Of a stretch of 6,884 nt of DNA, positions 1-4,065 are shown one piece after another. Position 1 is the stretch's first letter. The number at the start of each line of letters is the position of its first letter. Location of the stretch: NCBI GenBank assembly GCA_014382085.1, contig JACNKJ010000079.1, positions 1 to 6,884 of the forward strand, written 5' to 3'. The notes beneath the pieces were generated by a model. That model saw nothing but the letters and a program-made list of their open reading frames with translations, was not told the origin of the DNA and did not search any database. Source of the stretch: a bacterium (GTDB lineage Bacteria > Krumholzibacteriota > Krumholzibacteriia > JACNKJ01). The position numbers and the translations under genes were made by a program.

Positions 1-1
1 T

Positions 2-223
2 AAGCATCTCGAGGATGACTCACCCTACAACAGTTATCGAAACGAGGGTCTGCCCCCGGGACCCATTTGCAGCCCGAGTGAGCGGAGTCTCGAAGCGGTT
101 CTTCGAGCCGACCTGAGCGAGCCCAATTTGTACTTCGTGGCTCGGGGGGATGGGGGGCACTTTTTTTCCGCAACTTTCCAGGAACACCTTGAGAAGGTGC
201 AAATGATCCGAAATGGCCGATAG
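2..223 (+). CDS. mltG: Endolytic murein transglycosylase MltG, C-terminal fragment (5' end outside window)
   Basis: This is the last 73 codons of an open frame that enters from the left edge and stops at TAG 221-223. The translation contains the block S-P-Y-N-S-Y-R-N-E-G-L-P-P-G-P-I, then an 'NLYFVARGDGGHFFS' stretch and a final 'EHL' helix. These are the hallmark C-terminal motifs of the YceG/MltG family: SPYNTY..GLPPGPI, YFVA.GDG.H.FS and EHN/EHL. MltG is an inner-membrane lytic transglycosylase that cuts nascent peptidoglycan glycan strands and helps set their length. The N-terminal membrane anchor, the LysM-like region and the catalytic Glu lie outside the window. No terminator separates it from larE, which starts 56 nt downstream, so co-transcription is likely. 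The G-rich and T7 homopolymers at about 144-167 are in frame and do not break the gene. The family call rests on motif recognition. Confidence 0.9.
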   Translation, partial: KHLEDDSPYNSYRNEGLPPGPICSPSERSLEAVLRADLSEPNLYFVARGDGGHFFSATFQEHLEKVQMIRNGR

Positions 224-279
224 CCACCCAATCCTTGAGGGTATTGCTTCATGGTCCCACAGAATTCCAGGTTTCCTCT

Positions 280-1191
280 ATGACTCAATCAAAACTTCCG
301 AAACCCTTGCGCCACAAGGAACAAAGACTGCAAGAGGTCCTTGCGGAATGCGGTTCTTCCCTGCTTGCCTATTCGGGGGGAGTGGATTCAGCGCTCCTGG
401 CCGTAGTGGCCCAAGATGTGCTTGTAGATGGCTTTGCGGCGGTTCTGGCCGATTCTCCCTCGCTTCCTGACTGGGAAAAAGGGGAGGCTTTGCACTTCGC
501 CGCGCAACAAGGTTTCCCGGTGCGGGTCATCCGCACTGCGGAGATGGAGCTTGGGGACTATCGTGCCAATGGCCTGGATCGATGCTTCCACTGCAAGTCT
601 GAGCTGTTTGGACTCATGGAAAGCATCGCCGAGGCCGAAGGATTTCAGTCCCTGCTTTATGGCGGCAACCTCAGCGACCGCTCCGACCATAGGCCTGGAG
701 CCGACGCTGCGCGTCGCTTCAATGTCCGGGCCCCTCTTGAAGAAGCGGGGCTGGTCAAAGAGGATATCCGCCAACTTGCTCGCGCTCGAGGACTATCGGT
801 TTGGGATCGTCCCGCCCGAGCCTGCCTGGCCAGCCGGATTCCCCACTTCGAAGAAGTGACGGAAGCCAAGCTGAGTCAGGTGGCGAACGCGGAGAATATC
901 CTTCGTGGTAAGGGTTTTCGGGATTACAGGGTTCGCCATCATGGAGACCTTGCCCGAATCGAACTGGGGGCCAAGGAATGGGATCGCCTGGCCGAGCCCG
1001 AATTGAGAGAGGCGGTGATGCGGGGCATTGTGGCCCAGGGCTATCTTTGGATTGCCTTGGATTTAAAGCCCTTCATTTCCGGAAATCTCAGTCGTGCTGC
1101 GGAGGAGCTGGATGCGCGCGGGTTGCAATTGGCGGGGAAAAAACCTAGCTTCCCGACTCTGCCCACAATTGAAGAGGTGTCACAGGAATGA
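280..1191 (+). CDS. larE: LarE-family ATP-dependent sulfur transferase (PP-loop), three-cysteine type
   Basis: This is a 303-residue PP-loop ATP pyrophosphatase. The P-loop SGGVDS is at residues 32-37, a GGNLSD motif is at 128-133 and HRPG is at 137-140. The segment 'ARACLASRIP' around 179-188 carries the cysteine (C182) matching the sulfur-donor position of Lactiplantibacillus LarE. LarE adenylates the carboxylates of a pyridinium dinucleotide made by LarB and replaces them with thiocarboxylates, which LarC metallates to the nickel-pincer cofactor of lactate racemase-type enzymes. A C102-x-x-C105 pair (R-C-F-H-C-K) is also present. Established work describes LarE members with three cysteines that hold a [4Fe-4S] cluster and act catalytically instead of sacrificially, and this protein fits that subgroup. 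I chose ATG 280 because the family N-terminus begins shortly before the P-loop. The upstream TTG at 235 would add 15 residues with no family character. No larB or larC is visible here. The gene overlaps the next one by ATGA. Confidence 0.9.
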   Translation: MTQSKLPKPLRHKEQRLQEVLAECGSSLLAYSGGVDSALLAVVAQDVLVDGFAAVLADSPSLPDWEKGEALHFAAQQGFPVRVIRTAEMELGDYRANGLDRCFHCKSELFGLMESIAEAEGFQSLLYGGNLSDRSDHRPGADAARRFNVRAPLEEAGLVKEDIRQLARARGLSVWDRPARACLASRIPHFEEVTEAKLSQVANAENILRGKGFRDYRVRHHGDLARIELGAKEWDRLAEPELREAVMRGIVAQGYLWIALDLKPFISGNLSRAAEELDARGLQLAGKKPSFPTLPTIEEVSQE

Positions 1192-1388
1192 AACAGACGG
1201 CTTTTTTCAGGCTATTCCTGGCCGGCTTGGCGTCTATCATCATTGGATACGTCACTCTCGCTGCAGGAAGTATGACCTGGGCTCCGTTCCTATTGGTTCT
1301 GGGCTACTGCCTTCTGATCCCCTGGGCGCTCTTTAAGTTGGGCCATTCCGGAAACGGAGGCTCGAATACGGCCTCTGGGGGCGAATAG
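1188..1388 (+). CDS. Small two-helix inner-membrane protein, function unknown
   Basis: This is a 66-residue protein whose ATG overlaps the larE stop (ATGA, 1188-1191), a classic translational-coupling arrangement. An AGAGG at about 1173-1177 gives a usable ribosome site. Two hydrophobic segments are visible, at about residues 9-26 and 31-49. They are separated by a short G-S-M-T turn, and the second has the pattern A-P-F-L-L-V-L-G-Y-C-L-L-I-P. The C-terminus (about 52-66) is polar and Gly/Ser/Asn-rich. I recall similar short proteins with a 'GS-x-x-x-AP-x-LLV-x-GYC-x-LIP' block in several bacterial phyla but know no assigned function. The stop codon TAG (1386-1388) lies inside the downstream tRNA gene, as bases 8-10 of the mature tRNA. 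Coding status is supported by the overlap, the hydrophobic pattern and the recalled motif, but not by a domain of known role. Confidence 0.72.
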   Translation: MKQTAFFRLFLAGLASIIIGYVTLAAGSMTWAPFLLVLGYCLLIPWALFKLGHSGNGGSNTASGGE

Positions 1389-1452
1389 CTCAGCTGGTTA
1401 GAGCACCTGCCTTACAAGCAGGGGGTCACAGGTTCAAATCCTGTTTCGCCCA
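1379..1452 (+). tRNA. tRNA-Val, anticodon TAC
   Basis: A complete 74-nt cloverleaf can be drawn. The acceptor stem GGGCGAA (1379-1385) pairs with TTCGCCC (1445-1451). Bases 8-9 are TA, and the D arm is GCTC-loop-GAGC (1388-1404) with the GGTTA element. The anticodon arm is CCTGC/GCAGG with loop CTTACAA, which puts anticodon TAC at 1413-1415. The variable loop has five bases. The T arm is ACAGG-TTCAAAT-CCTGT, and the discriminator base is A1452. The following bases are CCT, so the 3' CCA is not encoded and must be added. UAC (modified at U34) reads the GUN valine codons. No separate promoter is visible between the membrane-protein gene and the tRNA, so it is probably processed out of the mltG-larE transcript. 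Confidence 0.97.
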
Positions 1453-1479
1453 CCTGGGAAGGCGGTCCAATCATCGGTC

Positions 1480-1500
1480 GGACAAACTCTTAACTTGTCC
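1480..1500. repeat. Inverted repeat downstream of tRNA-Val (possible 3' hairpin)
   Basis: GGACAA (1480-1485) and TTGTCC (1495-1500) form a six-base-pair stem around a nine-base loop, 28 nt after the tRNA. No T run follows, so it is not a convincing intrinsic terminator. It may mark the 3' end of the tRNA-containing transcript or simply be chance. The rest of 1453-1520 holds no gene that I can see. Confidence 0.35.
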
Positions 1501-1520
1501 AAAGGGCCTATGAAAGGCTG

Positions 1521-1549
1521 TTGACCCTGTTAGATGGCTCTGGTATAAT
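1521..1549 (+). promoter_or_regulatory. Sigma-70-type promoter with extended -10
   Basis: The -35 box is TTGACC (1521-1526), then exactly 17 bp, then a perfect TATAAT (1544-1549) preceded by TG at 1541-1542, which forms an extended -10. Transcription should start at about 1556. The first real gene downstream is the dockerin-like protein at 1764, giving a leader of about 205 nt. This is the strongest promoter in the window. The five-base arms TCTGG (1539-1543) and CCAGA (1552-1556) flank the -10 as a dyad and could serve as an operator. Confidence 0.85.
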
Positions 1550-1555
1550 TGCCAG

Positions 1556-1763
1556 ACCACAGGAATCACTCCCTGCGGGGAGTTGCTTTTCCTCTGTATT
1601 TATTAGAGGATAGCTTCAATGGTTGGACATCTTCTGGATCTCCACCGGCGAAACCCCTGCATTGCCCTTGCTTGTGCTACAACCGAGCGTTCCATCCGGT
1701 ACTTGCCAGTCAGAGTCCGGAAGGTGAGCTCCATGCGACTCTTTGTAGGAGGTATTTCTGCCA
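1556..1763 (+). promoter_or_regulatory. Structured 5' leader with two hairpins
   Basis: This roughly 205-nt untranslated leader follows the promoter. The first hairpin pairs ACTCCC (1568-1573) with GGGAGT (1578-1583) around a TGCG loop and is followed by TTGCTTTTCC, a weak T tract, so it could act as an attenuator. The second pairs CCTCT (1591-1595) with AGAGG (1605-1609) around an AT-rich loop, and the AGAGG arm would double as a ribosome site for an ATG at 1619. TAGGAGGT at 1746-1753 is the ribosome site for the gene at 1764, about 11 nt upstream of its start. No known riboswitch class is recognisable to me. Confidence 0.45.
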
Positions 1764-1771
1764 ATGACTAG
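1619..1771 (+). CDS. Possible 50-codon leader ORF overlapping the next gene's start
   Basis: ATG 1619 is preceded by AGAGGA at 1605-1610 with an eight-base spacer. It opens a 50-codon frame ending at TAG 1769-1771, five bases inside the following gene, whose ATG is 1764. An internal ATG at 1733 would encode only twelve residues, MRLFVGGISAND. The peptide is basic and shows no signal peptide or domain. The last residues (R-L-F-V-G-G-I) resemble an RNP2 strand of RRM proteins, but they are encoded largely by the GGAGG ribosome site, so this may be coincidence. Terminating across the next start would allow translational coupling. I consider this a candidate only. Confidence 0.22.
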   Translation: MVGHLLDLHRRNPCIALACATTERSIRYLPVRVRKVSSMRLFVGGISAND

Positions 1772-2411
1772 CAGGAAAATATTCGCGACCGTCATCGCTC
1801 TGGCGCTGGTAGGCTTCGCGAGCTTCGCTTCCGCCGACATTATTGACCCGGCAACCTCTTTCGCGACCATCGTCGCCGAAGGCGGTCTCACCGCGTCTCC
1901 TGGTGGATATGAAGCAATCGGTCCCAATCACACGATCGACGTTTTTGTGAACGATCAGTTCGGCGATCCCGTGGAACTCATTTCCACGGATATCTGGCTC
2001 CAGCATGACGATGTCATCTGGTGTGAAGGCGGCGTCACCGCTGACAGCTCGACCTTCGCTCCCGATCCCGGCCATACCACCTTTACCAGCGTTGCCCGTG
2101 GCGGCGTGGATCAGGGTAATGATAGTGGCGGCTGGAACGAGTGCTCGGCCATTACGCTGGATGTCATCGCTCTCGGTTACGTCATCGAGACTGTGAACCT
2201 TTCCATCAACAGCCAGGATCTCAATGGAGACGGCACTGTGAACACTCAGGACTGGGCCAAGTTTGGTCGCTGTAAGGGCGATGCGAACGAAGGTCTGCCT
2301 GGCTGCTCCTGCGCTGACTACAATGAAGATTACTACACTGGTCCGAACAACGTGGACATCGCCGACCAGGCGCAGTTCGCGAGCCAGTACAATCTGAGTG
2401 ACTGCCCCTAA
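1764..2411 (+). CDS. Secreted protein with C-terminal dockerin-like calcium-binding repeats
   Basis: This is a 215-residue protein with a Sec signal peptide (T-S-R-K, hydrophobic core at about 6-22, A-S-A at 22-24, cleavage before D25). Residues about 30-148 look like one beta-rich, Ig-like domain with two cysteines (C87 and C127). The C-terminus carries a dockerin-type loop D152-x-N154-x-D156-G-x-V-N160-x-x-D163, with ligand positions 1, 3, 5, 9 and 12 intact. A second, degenerate repeat begins D185-x-N187-x-D189, has a several-residue insertion and ends V197-D-x-x-D201. C170, C181, C183 and C214 lie between and after the loops and may staple the pair. Dockerins bind Ca2+ and normally pair with cohesins, and no cohesin is recognisable here. 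An isolated dockerin-like repeat may instead be a folding or anchoring module. ATG 1764 follows TAGGAGGT. The gene comes first in the secreted cluster and lacks the W-S-x-V-K-x-L-F tail of its neighbours. Specific function is unknown. Confidence 0.88.
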   Translation: MTSRKIFATVIALALVGFASFASADIIDPATSFATIVAEGGLTASPGGYEAIGPNHTIDVFVNDQFGDPVELISTDIWLQHDDVIWCEGGVTADSSTFAPDPGHTTFTSVARGGVDQGNDSGGWNECSAITLDVIALGYVIETVNLSINSQDLNGDGTVNTQDWAKFGRCKGDANEGLPGCSCADYNEDYYTGPNNVDIADQAQFASQYNLSDCP

Positions 2412-2485
2412 TCCGGCTCTGTTTTTGAACCGGATCTTGGGCTAATGAATGATCTGGAATCTCACCTGTTGGGTGGGTGCCCAGG

Positions 2486-2501
2486 GGGAGGCCCGCCTCC
2501 C
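2486..2501. repeat. GC-rich hairpin in the leader of the first paralogue
   Basis: GGGAGG (2486-2491) pairs with CCTCCC (2496-2501) around a CCCG loop, 39 nt before the ATG at 2541. No T tract follows. It is preceded by a small TGGG/CCCA stem at about 2474-2483 and, right at the end of the dockerin-like gene, by ATCCGG (2411-2416)/CCGGAT (2430-2435) around a 13-base T-containing loop. These could reduce read-through or protect mRNA ends. I see no convincing promoter between the two genes: TTGAAC at 2425-2430 has no matching -10. Confidence 0.4.
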
Positions 2502-2540
2502 GAACCTGACAGCAAGTGCTACAACCGGAGGTATTGCTCA

Positions 2541-3119
2541 ATGTTTAAGAAAGTGATCGTGGTTGCCGCGATGATGCTTTTCGCTGGCGTCGCAAATGCG
2601 GACGTCATCGGAGTCTTTGCGGATGACCAGGGTGGTGCTTGCACTACCACAATCATGCCTTACGTCCCCGTGGACATCTTCATCGTGGCGATCCTGACCG
2701 AGACCTTCGACGGTGGTATCACCGCCGCTGAATTCAAGATCGACAACTGGGTTGGAAATCCCGGATACCCGATTGGTATCACCGCCATGTCCTACACGTC
2801 GGATCTGATCATCGGTGCCATCGATGATGATTTCTCGATCGCGTGGAACGCGCCTCAGGGTGCTGGCAATGGTATCGTCCTCATCGGTAGTGCCAACCTG
2901 ACCATGTTCGATGCCGCTTGGATCGGCCCCGATCACATGATGACGGTTGCTGCGGGCAATAGCTGTGCTTGCCTGGTCACCGTTGATGACATCTTTGAGA
3001 TTCACAATGCCCAGGGCGGCCTGTTCTGGTTCAACTGCTCGGTTCCCGAAGATTGCGTCTGCTTGCTTGAGACCGCGACTGAGGAGACCAGCTGGAGTTC
3101 CGTCAAGGCTCTGTTCTAG
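2541..3119 (+). CDS. Secreted acidic six-cysteine protein, W-S-x-V-K-x-L-F tail family, copy 1
   Basis: This 192-residue protein has no characterised family that I recognise. The signal peptide is residues 1-20 (F-K-K, hydrophobic core, A-N-A before D21). The mature part begins V-I-G-V-F-A-D-D-Q-G with C34. It then shows F-x-G-G-I-T-A-A-E-F (56-65), G-Y-P-I-G (75-79), D-L-I-I-G (88-92), W-I-G-P-D-H (127-132), C142-A-C144-L-V, F-N-C166, C172-V-C174 and the terminal W185-S-S-V-K-A-L-F192. Six cysteines allow three disulfides. Alternating hydrophobic and polar strands suggest a beta-sandwich. The mature chain has no Arg and only two Lys (66 and 189) against about 22 Asp/Glu. The start is ATG 2541 behind GGAGGT (2527-2532). 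The in-frame ATG at 2445 would add 32 residues rich in Pro and Gly and bury the signal peptide, so I rejected it. I recall similar tagged secreted proteins in poorly studied candidate phyla, without known function. Confidence 0.88.
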   Translation: MFKKVIVVAAMMLFAGVANADVIGVFADDQGGACTTTIMPYVPVDIFIVAILTETFDGGITAAEFKIDNWVGNPGYPIGITAMSYTSDLIIGAIDDDFSIAWNAPQGAGNGIVLIGSANLTMFDAAWIGPDHMMTVAAGNSCACLVTVDDIFEIHNAQGGLFWFNCSVPEDCVCLLETATEETSWSSVKALF

Positions 3120-3139
3120 GTAAAAAAATGCGATTGATG

Positions 3140-3164
3140 GGAGTCGCCGCCCGGCGGCGGCTCC
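3140..3164. terminator. GC-rich hairpin after copy 1, without T tract
   Basis: GGAGTCGCCGCC (3140-3151) folds against GGCGGCGGCTCC (3153-3164) with one G-T wobble. The loop in practice would open to three to five bases. It begins 21 nt after the stop codon, but no T run follows on the + strand and an A7 run (3122-3128) precedes it. It may therefore be a weak or factor-assisted terminator, a 3' end stabiliser, or a partial terminator allowing read-through into copy 2. Confidence 0.5.
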
Positions 3165-3312
3165 TGAGAGTTCCAGCTGAACGGATTAGAGACGTCTCCG
3201 GCTGGGAAAAGACAGAACCTGCGGGAAGCTTCGCGAACCCCGCGCCGGACTGTCACTTAATGAGAATCGAAGCGGGATAGCTTCTAGACTCATCACATCA
3301 AGGAGTTGCAAC
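3165..3312 (+). promoter_or_regulatory. Intergenic leader of copy 2 with several dyads; no clear promoter
   Basis: This stretch holds a 10-bp palindrome GAGACGTCTC (3189-3198) and a GCGGG/CCCGC stem (3221-3225 with 3239-3243) whose loop contains TTCGCGAA. It also holds GAAGC/GCTTC (3269-3273 with 3280-3284). AAGGAG at 3300-3305 is the ribosome site for ATG 3313. I found no -35/-10 pair with acceptable spacing, so copy 2 may depend on read-through from copy 1 or on a non-sigma-70 promoter. Confidence 0.35.
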
Positions 3313-3876
3313 ATGAAGAAACTGATGGTCGCTCTGCTGATGCTGACCGCCATTGCCAGCTTTGCTTCGGCCGATTTCATTGGCATTTTTGCTGATGATC
3401 AGGGTGTCGAATGCCAGGCTCCGATCGTTGAGTATGAGCCCCTCGTTGTTCACGTGATGGCTTACATCCCCAATGTTCCTGGTGGAATCACGGCTGTAGA
3501 GTTTAGCGTCGCCAACTATCCCGGCAGCCCCGGGTATCCCACTGGCACCGCCACCCCGGCTTGGGACAGTGATCTGGTCATTGGTGATATCGCTTTTGAT
3601 ATCTCCATCGCTTTCAGCGAGCCCCAGTACGGTCCCTTCGCCCACATCGGAACTATCGAGTTCCTGATGTTCGATCCTGCTTGGATCGGACCTGATCATG
3701 TCATGGCCGTTGTTGAAGGCGCCGACTGTGCGTGCTTGGTCGTTGTCGATGATCTCTTCGAGATCGTCGAAGTTGATGGTGGAATCTTCACCTTCAATTG
3801 CACCGGCACCTGCGTCTGCCTGGAAGACACTGCCACTCAGGATAGTAGCTGGAGTGCTGTTAAGTCCCTGTTCTAG
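3313..3876 (+). CDS. Secreted acidic six-cysteine protein, W-S-x-V-K-x-L-F tail family, copy 2
   Basis: This 187-residue protein is a clear paralogue of the genes on both sides and has no characterised family that I recognise. The signal peptide is residues 1-20 (M-K-K, A-S-A before D21). The shared blocks are I-G-I-F-A-D-D-Q-G with C34, G-G-I-T-A-V-E-F (57-64), G-Y-P-T-G (74-78), D-L-V-I-G (87-91), W-I-G-P-D-H (124-129), C139-A-C141-L-V, F-N-C163, C167-V-C169 and W180-S-A-V-K-S-L-F187. It is shorter than copies 1 and 3, with losses in the loops near residues 53-56 and before C167. The mature chain has about 25 Asp/Glu, no Arg and exactly one Lys, K184, which lies inside the C-terminal motif. 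ATG 3313 follows AAGGAG with a seven-base spacer. A strong terminator follows 24 nt after the stop. No signal-peptidase II lipobox is present, so the product should be a soluble exported protein. Confidence 0.9.
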   Translation: MKKLMVALLMLTAIASFASADFIGIFADDQGVECQAPIVEYEPLVVHVMAYIPNVPGGITAVEFSVANYPGSPGYPTGTATPAWDSDLVIGDIAFDISIAFSEPQYGPFAHIGTIEFLMFDPAWIGPDHVMAVVEGADCACLVVVDDLFEIVEVDGGIFTFNCTGTCVCLEDTATQDSSWSAVKSLF

Positions 3877-3900
3877 TTTTGGGACCTAGCAAATACTTTG

Positions 3901-3932
3901 AAGCCGCCACCCCACGGGGTGGCGGCTTTTTT
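3901..3932 (+). terminator. Strong intrinsic terminator after copy 2
   Basis: AAGCCGCCACCCC (3901-3913) pairs with GGGGTGGCGGCTT (3916-3928), and a T run covers 3927-3932. Stem length, GC content and an immediate T tract make this a textbook Rho-independent terminator. It starts 24 nt after the copy 2 stop codon and should isolate copy 3 transcriptionally. Confidence 0.95.
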
Positions 3933-3945
3933 CGTACCTTTTTGA

Positions 3946-3979
3946 AATCTAAACTTGAATAAAATAAGCAACTTAGATT
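3946..3979. promoter_or_regulatory. AT-rich inverted repeat just upstream of the copy 3 promoter
   Basis: AATCTAA (3946-3952) and TTAGATT (3973-3979) are perfect inverted arms separated by 20 bp of very AT-rich DNA. The right arm ends two bases before the -35 box at 3982. It could be an activator or repressor site, or the region may work simply as an UP element for RNA polymerase. Confidence 0.4.
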
Positions 3980-3981
3980 AA

Positions 3982-4010
3982 TTGACAGCAACTGGCCCCG
4001 GTGATATTTT
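3982..4010 (+). promoter_or_regulatory. Sigma-70-type promoter for copy 3
   Basis: A perfect TTGACA (3982-3987), a 17-bp spacer and TATTTT (4005-4010) with a TG at 4002-4003 form an extended -10 promoter. The start site should be at about 4017, giving a leader of about 49 nt before ATG 4066. It lies directly behind the copy 2 terminator and an AT-rich segment, so copy 3 looks like an independent unit. Confidence 0.75.
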
Positions 4011-4065
4011 ACCTCACCAAGCCACCCGTCTACGTCTTCCACTCCTGTTTCGGAGGTCACTCAGG

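Noticed and set aside
89..107. Hairpin CTCGAA/TTCGAG within mltG
   Set aside because: It lies inside a conserved coding region with no T tract, so it is most simply a by-product of codon content.
144..167. G6 and T7 homopolymers in mltG as a programmed frameshift site
   Set aside because: The zero frame reads through conserved MltG residues on both sides to a natural C-terminus, so no frameshift is needed.
235..279. TTG start at 235 for larE, adding 15 residues
   Set aside because: The extra residues show no family resemblance, and the ATG at 280 places the P-loop at the usual distance from the N-terminus.
34..288. Minus-strand open frames opposite mltG (20-202 and 34-288)
   Set aside because: They are shadows of the mltG coding frame, which carries strong family motifs. 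Their translations show no recognisable features.
1549..1767. A + strand frame from 1549 to 1767
   Set aside because: Its start overlaps the promoter -10 box, and the peptide has no signal, domain or ribosome site.
1674..2527. A 12-base identical string GTGCTACAACCG at 1674-1685 and 2516-2527 in two leaders
   Set aside because: About one such pair is expected by chance in a window of this size, and the two copies sit at different distances from their start codons.
2445..2540. Longer frame for copy 1 starting at 2445
   Set aside because: It would cover a hairpin and the GGAGGT ribosome site and would bury the signal peptide behind 32 Pro/Gly-rich residues.
3982..4065. Longer frame for copy 3 starting at 3982
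   Set aside because: The start lies on the -35 box of the promoter, and the signal peptide clearly begins at 4066.
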